The position numbers were made by a program, and so were the translations under genes. DNA of 64,000 nucleotides, from contig NZ_LT964854.1 in NCBI RefSeq assembly GCF_900240305.1, positions 124,001 to 188,000 of the forward strand, written 5' to 3'. The notes under the pieces are model-generated. The model worked only from the letters and a program-made list of their open reading frames with translations, ran no database searches and had not been told where the DNA came from. Of this stretch, positions 43,508 through 52,253 are shown one piece after another. Source of the stretch: Ottowia massiliensis (GTDB lineage Bacteria > Pseudomonadota > Gammaproteobacteria > Burkholderiales > Burkholderiaceae_C). Every line of letters begins with the position of its first letter. Position 1 is the stretch's first letter.

Positions 43508-43810
43508 ATGACGATCCGGCGTAGCAACTGCTTGATTTGAAATGATTTTTTCATGCCAAAAATTTCATCGACGCGCCCAAAACCGCATCAAATCAGGCTT
43601 TGCAAAGGCTTTTCCACCCGGTTTTTCACAGAGTTGTCCACAGAGCGTGTGGATGAATGCCAGCCAGCCCCCGGCCCGCCGCTTCCGGCCGTGCAACAGG
43701 CTGAAACGCGGGTAATGCGTGGGTAATAATTGCCCCTTATCACGCTTCGCAGGCGCTGGCACAGCCGGTTTCTGCTTTTTCATACAGTATTTTTGCAACG
43801 GAGAACCGTT

Positions 43811-44452
43811 TTGCTTTCCATCATACAAGCGGCCGGCTGGCCCATCTGGCCCCTCATCCTGGCATCCATCATCGCGCTGGCGCTGATCATCGAGCGCTTC
43901 ATCAGCCTCAAGCCTTCGCGCATTTACTCGCCCAGCGTGGTGGATGAAGCCATCAAGGTCTCGCACCGTGGCGTGCCTGGGCCTGACACCGTCAATCAGC
44001 TCGCGCAGCATTCCACCGTGGGCGAAGTGCTGGCCGCAGGCTGGCGCGCGCTCAACAGCAACCCGCAATGCAGCCCTGAAGAAATGCGCGCGGCGCTGCA
44101 AGCCGCTGGTCGTAGCGCCGCGCACAAGCTGGAGCGCTTCTTGCCCGCGCTGGCCACCATCGCCTCGGCCGCGCCGCTGCTGGGCTTGCTGGGCACCGTG
44201 ATCGGCATGATTGAAATCTTCGGCTCGCAAGCGCCTGCCGGCTCGCTTGCGGGCGGCAACCCGGCCAAGCTGGCGCACGGCATTTCGGTGGCGCTCTACA
44301 ACACGGCCTTTGGCCTCATCGTCGCCATTCCAGCCCTCATCTTCTGGCGCTACTTCCGCGCCCGGGTTGATGGCTACGTGCTCGCGCTGGAGCTGGCCGC
44401 CGAGCGCTTCTCCCACCATCTGGAGCCGCTTTGCAAAGGCAGCAAGCGATGA
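43811..44452 (+). CDS. exbB: ExbB/TolQ-type proton channel protein
   Basis: 213 aa if TTG 43811 is used (GGAGAACCG just upstream); a TTG at 43730 is also possible but adds an unrelated 27 residues. Membrane helix 1 is IIQAAGWPIWPLILASIIAL ALIIERF. The signature LERFLPALATIASAAPLLGL LGTVIGMIEIFG (about 106-137) and the NTAFGLIVAIPALIFWRYFR helix identify the MotA/TolQ/ExbB family. With ExbD it harvests proton motive force to drive TonB or Tol. Its stop overlaps the ATG of exbD (ATGA). TolQ cannot be fully excluded, but no tol or pal genes follow. Confidence 0.9.
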   Translation: MLSIIQAAGWPIWPLILASIIALALIIERFISLKPSRIYSPSVVDEAIKVSHRGVPGPDTVNQLAQHSTVGEVLAAGWRALNSNPQCSPEEMRAALQAAGRSAAHKLERFLPALATIASAAPLLGLLGTVIGMIEIFGSQAPAGSLAGGNPAKLAHGISVALYNTAFGLIVAIPALIFWRYFRARVDGYVLALELAAERFSHHLEPLCKGSKR

Positions 44453-44868
44453 AATTCAACCCCCGCCCCCACGCCGATCCGGAGATCAACCTCATCCCCT
44501 TCATCGACGTGCTGCTGGTCATCCTCATCTTCCTGATGCTGACCACCACCTACAGCAAATTCACCGAGCTGCAACTGAACCTGCCCTCGGCCAGCGCCGA
44601 CGCCTCGCAGACACGGCCGAAGGAAGTCGTTGTCTCCGTCGCCGCCGATGGCCGCTACATGATTGCCGGCCAGGAGCTGCCCGCCCGCGACACCGACACC
44701 GTGGCCGCAGCCCTCAGCCGCGCCGCCAGCGCGGCGGGCCAAGGCAGCGTCATCGTCATCAGCGCAGACGCACAGGCCAGCCACCAGTCCGTCATCACCG
44801 TAATGGAAGCCGCCCGCCGCCAGGGCCTGACGCAGCTGACCTTTGCCGCGCAAACCGGCGGGCAATAG
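44449..44868 (+). CDS. exbD: ExbD/TolR-type proton channel protein
   Basis: 139 aa. Starts MKFNPRPHADPEINLIPFID VLLVILIFLMLTTTYSKFTE, with the ExbD/TolR motif of a cytoplasmic NLIPFIDVLLVLLIFLMLT helix containing the proton-carrying Asp (about 25). The periplasmic part is QLNLPSASADASQTRPKEVV VSVAADGRYMI. It couples with ExbB by a 4-bp overlap; no tonB gene lies nearby. The partner receptor could be the TonB-dependent one at 52.3 kb, which would depend on this complex. Confidence 0.93.
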   Translation: MKFNPRPHADPEINLIPFIDVLLVILIFLMLTTTYSKFTELQLNLPSASADASQTRPKEVVVSVAADGRYMIAGQELPARDTDTVAAALSRAASAAGQGSVIVISADAQASHQSVITVMEAARRQGLTQLTFAAQTGGQ

Positions 44869-45107
44869 CCGCCAGGCCGCCCAGATGGCAGGCGGCCGCA
44901 GCACCGAACGGCTTTTGCACGACTTTTCCGCCCAGCTTCACTGCCGCCTTGCACCAGCGCTTTGGCCTGCCGCCTTCACGATGCAAGCGCGGCGGGTGAG
45001 AAGGAACCGCGCCATCAAGCTTTGGCAGACATGGCCTTATTGGCTTTAATTGGAAAGAAGTTTTCCAATTGCGCGTTTCCAAAACAGGCCATGAAATAAG
45101 AAAGGCA

Positions 45108-45445
45108 ATGGCAAAAAAGGCGATGGCCGCAATCGTGCTGGCAGCCGCGCTTTTGCCAGGCTGCGGCGTTTTCAGCCACAAGCTGGCGCGGCCCATCGTT
45201 CATCACGCGCAAGGGCAATGGACGCATGAAAACACCGCCATTTACGGCAGCGTTTCCAGCTTCCGCGTGCGCCGTATGCAGGCTCGGATGAAACTTATGA
45301 ATTTCTCTATATCCACAGCCAACCAGCCGACGGCGCCTGCTTCTGCCAAATCATTCCCAAAATGCTGGTGGCAGACTTTTTCAGCAGTCCGCCCGTCAAA
45401 GGTCCGTTCAGCCCAGGCCAATGCATTGGCGGTGCGGCCAGATAA
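45108..45445 (+). pseudogene. Small lipoprotein gene broken by a frameshift
   Basis: The first part reads MAKKAMAAIVLAAALLPGCG VFSHKL (lipobox LPGC), then IVHHAQGQWTHENTAIYGSV SSFR. Near 45275 the frame shifts, and APYAGSDETYEFLYIHSQPA, DGACFCQIIPKMLVADFFSS and PVKGPFSPGQCIGGAAR continue to TAA 45445. Joined, they give a lipoprotein of about 112 aa with a Cys-containing C-terminal half. Family unknown. The shift is a single base, so either a sequencing error or recent decay. Confidence 0.7.
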
Positions 45446-45537
45446 CGCGCTTTCGCCGGATTTCATTCTGCGTCTTGCAGCCCATTCAATCCGCCGCCCT
45501 CCCACAAGCAGATTTCAAGCAGGCTCCACGGTATCTT

Positions 45538-45625
45538 TTCGCTCTACTATCAATAGCAAGATGTCCTAGTAGAACGGGCGCAGAAGGGTATTTTTGCTCC
45601 ATTGGATTTGCTTCTGTTTTTGATG
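45538..45625 (-). repeat. Dispersed repeat family A, copy 12
   Basis: Plus orientation: CTCTACTATCAATAGCAAGA TGTCCTAGTAGAACGGGCGC, TTGGATTTGCTTCTGTTTTT GATGC. Confidence 0.87.
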
Positions 45626-45930
45626 CTGCAAGCTGTCGTGCAGTTGCTCGGTCAGCGCCGGGCCGCGTGAAGCAGTTGGCGCAGGTGAAGGCGATGACGG
45701 CGGCGCGCGCAGCACGAACCAAGCGGGCGTAAAGCTGTTCACGGAGAAGAAAAAGCAGCGGCAATCCAGGCATGGCCGTTTGCGCGCGAGGGCGGCAAAG
45801 ACGCGAGCGTCTTGACATCCAGGATTGATTTGCGCTGGCTCTCTGCTGAAGCGGCAGCGTGGGAAGGGGGCGAAAAGGGGAACGCTGTGGGGGACGCGAA
45901 AGGGAGAAGCGAAGCTTCTTGCTCCACCTT

Positions 45931-46016
45931 TTTGCTCCTTGTTTGATAGCGAAAACTCCCCGTATTTATTGCGACAAGGGCTGTTTTCATGCCCTTGAAT
46001 CTGCTTCTGTTTTCAT
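45931..46016 (-). repeat. Dispersed repeat family A, diverged copy 13
   Basis: Plus orientation: TTTTTGCTCCTTGTTTGATA GCGAAAACTCCC, CCCTTGAATCTGCTTCTGTT TTCATG. The end boxes are good but the CTAGG core is lost. Confidence 0.65.
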
Positions 46017-46633
46017 GAACACGCCCACGGCCTGGCCGCCTGCGGCGGACTGGCCACTCAAACCGTCTGTGCCGTTCGGTCTGCCGCTGGCTAGGCACAC
46101 GCTGGAGCGACGGCTGGACTGGATGGATCGCGCGCGAGGAAGGCATTTACCGGCTGGGGGCTGCTTTGGCCTGCCCCGTGGCTGATGAAGCGTGCAATGC
46201 CGTCAGCGCCCCGGTCTGGCGCTTGCTGACCAGCGGCCCGCGCGGCGTCCGCCTGCCAGCGGGTGAGCCAAAGCCAATCACCACCCGCCATCCCGCGCCT
46301 TCAGGCGATGCGGCCCCGCCGCGCCTGGCGTTCGCTGTTTGACATTCCGCCGTTGGCTCACTGTGCAACGCCGCCCCGGGCCTGCTGGAGCAATCCGCCA
46401 ACGGCATGGAGGACCTGACGAACAACAACCGCAGCCAACACGTGCGGCAAGCGCGTGGCCTGCCCGTGATCGCACGCTGAATACGCCAGCGGCCACGGCT
46501 ACTACGCCTGGAGTGAGGAAGTGCCGCCAGTCTGCAAAGCCTGCTGGCGGCAGATGAAGCGGCGGGCCGCGAGGCGCGCCATGATCCGCCCGTTTTTCCG
46601 TCTGTTTTCCACCGGCGCATTCAGGCACGCCTC

Positions 46634-46721
46634 GCATCAAAAATAGAAGCAAATTCAAGCCATTAAAAATGCCATCAGCGCTGATTCCACTAAGACCCCC
46701 CGCTATCAAAGCAGAAACAAA
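46634..46721 (+). repeat. Dispersed repeat family A, copy 14
   Basis: GCATCAAAAATAGAAGCAAA, TTCCACTAAGACCCCC, GCTATCAAAGCAGAAACAAA. Core CACTAAGAC differs by one base. Confidence 0.8.
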
Positions 46722-47461
46722 TTCATGCCCCTGACACGAGGCAGCTTGTCTGCTTGTGCACGGTGCCATCGCTTTGCCACGCCATTGCCCTTTCATCGCC
46801 TCGTCCGCCCGTCCGCACGCGGCATGCGGACAGTTCTTTATTCACTGTCCGAGGAGTTTTGAGCGTGATGAAAACCCAAGCCATCCAGGGGCCGTCGCAG
46901 AACCCAGGCCCCGCTGCCCGCCGCCGCAGGGGCCGCTTTCGTGCCAGGCGCGCCGCAGGCCTCGCTCGATGAGGAGGATGCGCCTGCCCAATGGGGTGAC
47001 AACGCCAGCACCTTCCGCGTGCCCGCTTTTCGCTGATCAACGCCTGGCTCGACCGGAACCCCAACTAGCCCTTTCCCGCCCTGCGCGGCAGCTTCGTGCA
47101 GCTGAACGCGCAAAACCTCGCTGGCAGGCGCTACGTGGCTTCCTGCGCTGGCGACTTTTCCCGTTTTCTGGGTCAAGGGCGCCGCGTGACGCTGAGCGCA
47201 GGCTACCGGTAGCAAGAGCTGGCAGCAACTGAAAAAAGGGCGGGCGCGTCGGCGCGAACGCGCTTCGCGCGCTGCTCCCTGCCTACATCTACCCAGCGGG
47301 ATTTCCACGCTGTCCGCAACCGGCTGCGCGGCATGCGCCAGCAGCTTTCAGCCTGCCCGTCAAGGCTTGGCAAAAAAGCGGGCGCAGGCATAATCCGCCC
47401 GAAATTTCTTGACCGGCCGCCGCGCAGCAATGCGCGGCGGTTTGCTTTTGGAGGAACCCTC

Positions 47462-47938
47462 ATGGCCACCACCCCCCTGACCAAGCGCGGCGCAGAAAAG
47501 CTCAAGGCCGAACTGCACCGCCTCAAAACCAAAGACCGTCCCGAAGTCATCAACGCCATTGCCGAGGCGCGCGCGCAGGGCGATTTGAGCGAAAACGCCG
47601 AATACGAAGCCGCCAAGGACCGCCAGGGCTTCATCGAAGGCCGCATCAAGGAAGTGGAAGGCAAGCTTGCCAGCGCGCAAATCATCGACCCTGCCGCCAT
47701 TCACGCCGAAGGCCGCGTGGTCTTCGGCGCAACCGTCGAGCTGCAAGACGAAGCCACGGGCGAAACCGTCAAATACCAAATCGTGGGCGAAGACGAGGCC
47801 GATCTCAAACAGGGCCTCATCAACATCTCCAGCCCCATCGCGCGCGCCCTCATTGGCAAGGAAGAAGGTGACAGCGCCGAAGTGCAGGCCCCTGGCGGCC
47901 TCAAGCACTACGAGATCATCAGCGTTGCCTACATCTGA
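47462..47938 (+). CDS. greA: Transcription elongation factor GreA
   Basis: 158 aa, exact family length, start ATG 47462 after GGAGGAACC. The coiled-coil N-terminus MATTPLTKRGAEKLKAELHR LKTKDRPEVINAIAEARAQG DLSENAEYEAAKDRQ has the acidic tip DLSENAEY that enters the polymerase secondary channel and triggers cleavage of backtracked RNA. The C-terminal domain ends VQAPGGLKHYEIISVAYI. In most Burkholderiales carB precedes greA; here a decayed region does. Confidence 0.97.
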   Translation: MATTPLTKRGAEKLKAELHRLKTKDRPEVINAIAEARAQGDLSENAEYEAAKDRQGFIEGRIKEVEGKLASAQIIDPAAIHAEGRVVFGATVELQDEATGETVKYQIVGEDEADLKQGLINISSPIARALIGKEEGDSAEVQAPGGLKHYEIISVAYI

Positions 47939-47959
47939 GTCGTCTGTTCTGAAACACAC

Positions 47960-48388
47960 ATGCCCAGCGTTCTCAGTGCTTTCGCCAGCGCCCTGAGCGC
48001 GCGCCTGCCCTTGATGGCCGCCGCCTTGTGGTGGAGCAGCGGCATCTGCCTGGGCTTCGTCGCCGTGCCGCTGGTGTTCCAGCACGCGGGCAGCGTGGCG
48101 CTGGCCGCGCGCATCACGCCTCACCTCTTTGCCGCGCAAACCTGGCTGGCATTGGGCTGCGGCGCCGTACTGCTGCTCACGCGCCCCCGCGAGCCGCAGC
48201 GGCAAGACACGGCGCTTATCAGCCTGACCGCCTTGGGGATGCTGCTGGCGCTGCTGGTTCAGCACGTTGCCGCCCCGCGCATTGCAGCCCGCATCAACCT
48301 GCCGTTGTGGCACACGGCAGGCACACTCCTTTACGCGGGCCAGTGGCTGTGCGCCACTGTCGTGCTGTGGCGGCTGGCACGGCGCTGA
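47960..48388 (+). CDS. DUF4149 family membrane protein
   Basis: 142 aa, four hydrophobic helices. LMAAALWWSSGICLGFVAVP LVFQHAGSVALAARITPHLF (about 18-57), HVAAPRIAARINLPLWHTAG and LYAGQWLCATVVLWRLA fit DUF4149, small four-helix proteins that follow greA in many betaproteobacteria. Function unknown. 22 bp after greA, probably the same transcript. A family A repeat begins 5 bp after its stop. Confidence 0.85.
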   Translation: MPSVLSAFASALSARLPLMAAALWWSSGICLGFVAVPLVFQHAGSVALAARITPHLFAAQTWLALGCGAVLLLTRPREPQRQDTALISLTALGMLLALLVQHVAAPRIAARINLPLWHTAGTLLYAGQWLCATVVLWRLARR

Positions 48389-48392
48389 GCCA

Positions 48393-48485
48393 GAATCAAA
48401 AACAAGAGCAATTTTGAAGGGTTAAAAAATGGCTTTCGCGCCCTTTCCACTAGGACCCAATGCTCTCATAACAAGAGCAGAAATA
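48393..48485 (+). repeat. Dispersed repeat family A, copy 15
   Basis: AATCAAAAACAAGAGCAATT, GCTTTCGCGCCCTTTCCACT AGGACCCAATGCTCTCA, TAACAAGAGCAGAAATA. Confidence 0.87.
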
Positions 48486-48647
48486 CGCCACCCTTCTACT
48501 CCTGAACTCTTGGGCCGCGCCTGGCTTGGCCAGAAAGAACGCAGACGGGCAGGTCTGCGCTCCTCCTAGAATTCGCCCCTTTCGCACATGGGGTGAGCGC
48601 GTGATGCCCGCCCTGCTTCTTCATCCTTCACCCATACCGATTTCCCG

Positions 48648-49925
48648 ATGGCATTGATCGTTCACAAATACGGCGGCACGTCGATGGGCTCGACCGAGCG
48701 CATTGCCAACGTTGCCAAGCGCGTGGCCAAGTGGGCGCGCGCCGGCCACCAAATGGTGGTGGTGCCCAGCGCCATGAGCGGCGAAACCAACCGCCTGCTG
48801 GGCCTGGCCAAGGAGCTGGCCCCCGAAAAGCTGACCGATGCCTGCCTGCGCGAGATGGACATGCTCGCCTCCACAGGCGAGCAAGTCTCTGTCGGGCTGC
48901 TGTCGCTGGCTCTGCAAGCCGAAGGCGTGCCCGCCGTGAGCTACGCCGGCTGGCAAGTGCCCATCAAAACCAGCAACGCCTACACCAAAGCCCGCATTGA
49001 AAGCATTGACGAGGAGCGCGTGCGCCGCGACCTGGCAGCGGGCAAGGTGGTCATCATCACCGGCTTTCAGGGCGTGGATGCGGACGGCAACATCACCACG
49101 CTGGGCCGTGGCGGCTCTGACACCTCCGCCGTGGCCGTGGCCGCCGCCCTCAAGGCCAGCGAATGCCTGATCTATACCGACGTGGACGGCGTTTACACCA
49201 CCGATCCGCGTGTGGCCCCCAAGGCCCGGCGCATGCAGACCGTCAGCTTTGAAGAAATGCTGGAAATGGCCAGCCTCGGCTCCAAGGTGCTGCAAATCCG
49301 CTCGGTTGAATTTGCTGGCAAATACAAAGTGCCCGTGCGCGTGCTCTCCAGCTTCACGCCCTGGGACATCGACATCAACGAAGAGGCCCGCTCCGGCACC
49401 CTCATCACTTTCGAGGAAGACGAAAAAATGGAAAAAGCCCTTGTTTCCGGCATAGCCTTCAGCCGCGATGAAGCCAAGATTTCGGTGCTGGGCGTGCCCG
49501 ACAAGCCCGGCATCGCCTACCAGATACTGGGCGCGGTAGCGGCGGCCAATATCGAGGTGGACGTGATCATCCAGAACCTGAGCAAGGACGGCAAAACCGA
49601 TTTTTCCTTCACCGTGCACCGCAATGATTTGGCGCGCGCCGTGGACTTGCTCAAGAGCAAAGTGCTGCCCCAGCTGGGCGAAGCGCAATTGGTGAGCGAC
49701 ACGCACATCTGCAAGGTCAGCATCGTCGGCATCGGCATGCGCAGCCACGTGGGCGTGGCCGCCAAGATGTTCCAGACGCTCAGCGAAGAAGGCATCAACA
49801 TCCAGATGATTTCCACCAGCGAGATCAAAACCTCCGTGGTCATCGACGAAAAGTACATGGAGCTGGCCGTGCGCGCGCTGCACCGCGCCTTCGGCCTGGA
49901 CCAAACGGCATCCTCGCCGGCCTGA
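48648..49925 (+). CDS. lysC: Aspartate kinase
   Basis: 425 aa, monofunctional. The kinase domain starts MALIVHKYGGTSMGSTERIA (KxGGTS substrate/ATP motif at 7-12), with TLGRGGSDTSAVAVAAALKA near 155 and the EEMLEMASLGSKVLQIRSVE segment near 205. Two ACT domains follow (ISVLGVPDKPGIAYQILGAV and VSIVGIGMRSHVGVAAKMFQ), which bind lysine and/or threonine for feedback control. First step of the lysine, threonine and methionine pathway. It is not adjacent to asd or thrB, although a thrB lies 15 kb away in this window. Confidence 0.96.
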   Translation: MALIVHKYGGTSMGSTERIANVAKRVAKWARAGHQMVVVPSAMSGETNRLLGLAKELAPEKLTDACLREMDMLASTGEQVSVGLLSLALQAEGVPAVSYAGWQVPIKTSNAYTKARIESIDEERVRRDLAAGKVVIITGFQGVDADGNITTLGRGGSDTSAVAVAAALKASECLIYTDVDGVYTTDPRVAPKARRMQTVSFEEMLEMASLGSKVLQIRSVEFAGKYKVPVRVLSSFTPWDIDINEEARSGTLITFEEDEKMEKALVSGIAFSRDEAKISVLGVPDKPGIAYQILGAVAAANIEVDVIIQNLSKDGKTDFSFTVHRNDLARAVDLLKSKVLPQLGEAQLVSDTHICKVSIVGIGMRSHVGVAAKMFQTLSEEGINIQMISTSEIKTSVVIDEKYMELAVRALHRAFGLDQTASSPA

Positions 49926-49979
49926 CGCCGTAAACGGCCGAAAGCGCCCTTTTCTCTGCTAGAATCTGCCGCTTACCTA

Positions 49980-50072
49980 GGAGACGTGACCGAGTGGCCG
50001 AAGGTGCTCCCCTGCTAAGGGAGTATGGGGTGTAGAGCCTCATCGAGGGTTCGAATCCCTCCGTCTCCGCCA
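49980..50072 (+). tRNA. tRNA-Ser (anticodon GCT)
   Basis: Type II tRNA with long variable arm. GGAGACG/CGTCTCC acceptor stem, anticodon stem-loop CTCCC-CTGCTAA-GGGAG (anticodon GCT), T-arm GAGGGTTCGAATCCCTC, discriminator G and encoded CCA. The expected AGC/AGT decoder. Confidence 0.97.
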
Positions 50073-50078
50073 AGATTG

Positions 50079-50110
50079 ACCCTAAGTGATTGATTCACTT
50101 AGGGTTTTTC
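50079..50110 (+). terminator. Terminator after tRNA-Ser
   Basis: ACCCTAAGTGA, loop TTGA, TTCACTTAGGGT, then TTTTCTTTT. An 11-12-bp perfect stem 7 bp after the tRNA. Confidence 0.85.
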
Positions 50111-50512
50111 TTTTGTGACCCATCTTCCCGCCCAAAAATCTGCCCAAAGCTGACCCGGTAGGGCTTGCAATTGATTGCAGCGGGGATCGCAGGGCTTCAG
50201 GCTGTTGCGCTTGGCACGAGCCTATAGCCGGGATCGCGTAGAAATGTGCGGCAGAATCTGGGAAAATCACGTCACCCATTCAATGGGTAGAAAGCGAGGT
50301 TGACTTGTTGACCAAGTTTTTGAATGAAAGGGGAGGACTTGCCCGAGGGCCTGATCTAGCGTGACGCAGCAGGGAGACCTATCCAAGTCGCTCCGAGTTC
50401 AGCGGACCGTAATCCAAAGGGCTTTCCCTGAGACGAGATGCTTGCATGCTATCGCTCATATAGCCGGTAAGGTTCAGGAGACTCAAACCTTTGCACGCTC
50501 TTAAGGTGTGCC

Positions 50513-50567
50513 GAAGTTGGTATTTGTGGCAATGGATAGGGTGGGATCAGCCACAGATGCCAACTTC
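50513..50567. repeat. 18-bp inverted repeat (hairpin)
   Basis: GAAGTTGGTATTTGTGGC at 50513-50530 pairs with GCCACAGATGCCAACTTC at 50550-50567 (one or two mismatches), with a 19-bp loop. The plus-strand continuation ACTTTTGC is only weakly terminator-like. Confidence 0.65.
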
Positions 50568-50639
50568 ACTTTTGCAGACAGCAAGAAGCCCCATTGCTGG
50601 GGCGTGACCGGTGGGTAATGTTGCTCGGTAAGGGGCTGG

Positions 50640-51079
50640 CTACATATGCCGATCCCGCCATGTTGAATGGCTTGACGGTAGTCCCTCGGTCGCCATTACG
50701 GATTCACAAATTGCCTGGTTCAATGCGGCCTCTTCCTCTTCTGGATCGGCAGGGACACGAGCTAAAAACTTCCTTCGCTGCCCACATGCGTTGCGATGGA
50801 TTCGGAGAGTCGAGGCCATCCGTGAACACTCGCAAGGCCTTGCGGCGCATGTAACTGTTGTACGCGGCATCGTCCAAGCTACGGGAGTAGATTTCGTTTT
50901 CTAGGCGGGCAAGGAAGATGGGGGCTTGCATCCATGCTGTGACTGTCTGGGGACTGGTGCCCGCAAACTCTGCTGCTGCCTGCGGCTTGAGTCATGCCTT
51001 CTACCAGCGCTATCACGGCTTTTATTTGGCTATTTGACAAGAGTTTTTGAGGAGTTGGCTTGGAATAGACAACGGCCAT
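50640..51079 (-). pseudogene. Phage-type helix-turn-helix (phBC6A51-like) protein, frameshifted
   Basis: From ATG 51079, MAVVYSKPTPQKLLSNSQIK AVIALVEGMTQAA is followed, after a shift near 50970, by FAGTSPQTVTAWMQAPIFLA RLENEIYSRSLDDAAYNSYM RRKALRVFTDG and SQRMWAAKEVF. After a second shift near 50780, VPADPEEEEAALNQAICESV MATEG runs to a stop. The first part is an HTH (A...GTSPQTVTAWM) of the phBC6A51 type, found in phage-derived DNA-packaging-like proteins. Two frameshifts inactivate it. Confidence 0.6.
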
Positions 51080-51156
51080 GGCTTCACCTTTGTTCTGGGG
51101 ACTTCAACCTGTGGAATAGCGCTCGCCTGCCTTGGAATAGCACGGCTGTTTGTTAG

Positions 51157-52084
51157 GGTCTGTTGAGAATTACCGAGACTGAATCACAGCTGAAGCCAGA
51201 TAGATCACCTCCTTGAAGCTGGCATCGGTCTTGTCACTGCGCATGGCAATGCGCTTGAACTCCTTGAGCTTGCCAAAGAAGTTTTCTATGAGGTGACGCC
51301 AGCGGTACATGTGCTCATCAATGAGGCCGGTGTCGATTGAATCTTTGCGAGATCACGATTGGCACGCCTTGCGCTTGCAATCGCTCTATCAGCCATTGAA
51401 CATCAAACGCTTTGTCTGCCAGCAACGCCCAAACTTTAGGTTCCGGATCAGTTCTTCGACTCCTTGCTGTCATGCCGCTGGCCTGGCATCAGAGTGAACT
51501 TGACCAGATGGCCCAGCGCATCGCACAGGGCCTGTATCCTGGCGCTCACGCCCCCGCGCCAGTGGCCTATGGCCTGACTTTGAGTCCTGCGCCCTGGCCG
51601 TGACGGTGCACTTTCACGATCGTGGCATCGGCCATGGCGTATTGCATATCCGGCTGGCCGCTGACGGCATCAAAGAGTTTTTGCCAGATATCGGCCTTGA
51701 CCCAGTCACGAAAGCGTTTGAAAACGGTGTTGCATTTGCCGAATTCTTCAGGCAAATCGCGCCAGGGGCTGCCCGTGCGCACGCTCCACGGCACGGCCTC
51801 TACAAACAAACGGTTGTCCGTGCCTCTTGGCCCCGCATCGCNGTCACGAAAGCGTTTGAAAACGGTGTTGCATTTGCCGAATTCTTCAGGCAAATCGCGC
51901 CAGGGGCTGCCTGTGCGCACGATCCACAGCACGGCCTCTACAAACAAACGGTTGTCCGTGCCTCTTGGCCCCGCATCTCCAGGCTTGCCCAGGCAGTGCG
52001 GGGCCATCAGTGCCCACTGCTTGTCGCTCAATACTCTTCTTTCCATGGCGGGATTGCAGCATAAGAGGGGATTCTCAACAGGTC
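51157..52084 (-). mobile_element. IS5-family (IS427-like) insertion sequence with assembly gap
   Basis: The ends are inverted: GGTCTGTTGAGAAT on the left and, in reverse complement, GACCTGTTGAGAAT on the right. Flanks are TTAG on the left and CTAG on the right, both fitting the YTAR target of the IS427 group. One N at 51842 separates two near-identical blocks of about 137 bp (51705-51841 and 51843-51979, with several mismatches), so the transposase region is duplicated at a contig join. Real element length is probably near 800 bp. Confidence 0.85.
51160..52046 (-). pseudogene. IS5-family transposase (two-frame, gap-disrupted)
   Basis: The N-terminus MERRVLSDKQWALMAPHCLG KPGDAGPRGTDNRLFVEAVL WIVRTGSPWRDLPEEFGKCN TVFKRFRDW is the DUF4096-type orfA of IS427 elements, duplicated across the N. 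The second half, in another frame, ends SIDTGLIDEHMYRWRHLIEN FFGKLKEFKRIAMRSDKTDA SFKEVIYLASAVIQSR and carries the DDE-family C-terminal Y..R..IE..F..LK..RRI motif. As assembled it cannot be functional; an intact copy elsewhere in the genome is plausible. Confidence 0.85.
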
Positions 52085-52143
52085 CTAGAACAAAGGGCGC
52101 GAAGGCGGTTTTTCCGCCCTTCAGATTCGCTCCTTTTTTTAAC
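52085..52143 (-). repeat. Dispersed repeat family A, truncated at the insertion sequence
   Basis: CTAGAACAAAGGGCGCGAAG GCGG, CAGATTCGCTCCTTTTTTT. It begins exactly at the CTAG abutting the insertion sequence and lacks the other half. Nearly identical to copy 10 at 32.5 kb. Confidence 0.85.
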
Positions 52144-52253
52144 GTCGCCTGGCCCGGCGCGCGCGGGATTCAAGTTCACAAGAAACGCAAGGCTTTGCTT
52201 GCAAAAACAGTCAATTCGACGAGAGTCGTTCTCTTTTGCTTCCGCCTTGCGCC

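Larger units (their letters stand above)
45626..47461. other. 1.8-kb decayed region upstream of greA
   Basis: No intact gene. Two inverse/direct family A copies flank a broken frame at about 46015-46340 (visible pieces: PTAWPPAADWPLKPSVPFGL and, in another frame, REEGIYRLGAALACPVADEA, LTSGPRGVRLPAGEPKP). A second broken frame at about 46950-47213 has pieces AQWGDNASTFRVPAF, LINAWLDRNPN, a stop, ALRGSFVQLNAQNLAGRRYV and LGQGRRVTLSAGYR. Neither is recognised as a family. Frameshifts and stops in each indicate pseudogenes. Confidence 0.6.
50111..51156. other. Mobile-element debris between tRNA-Ser and the insertion sequence
   Basis: Base composition is lower in GC than the neighbours. Apart from a broken phage-type HTH gene (50640-51079, minus) the stretch holds only a long imperfect hairpin at 50513-50567. 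No integrase frame is recognisable. The position directly after a tRNA gene suggests an old integration site. Confidence 0.55.

Noticed and set aside
44870..45050. Possible lpxK start after exbD
   Set aside because: In many relatives lpxK follows exbD, so I looked for it, but the frames here (e.g. MAGGRSTERLLHDFSAQLHC) show no LpxK Walker motif.
47000..47460. Possible carB end before greA
   Set aside because: carB commonly precedes greA, but no CarB C-terminal sequence can be read; the content is an unrecognised broken frame.
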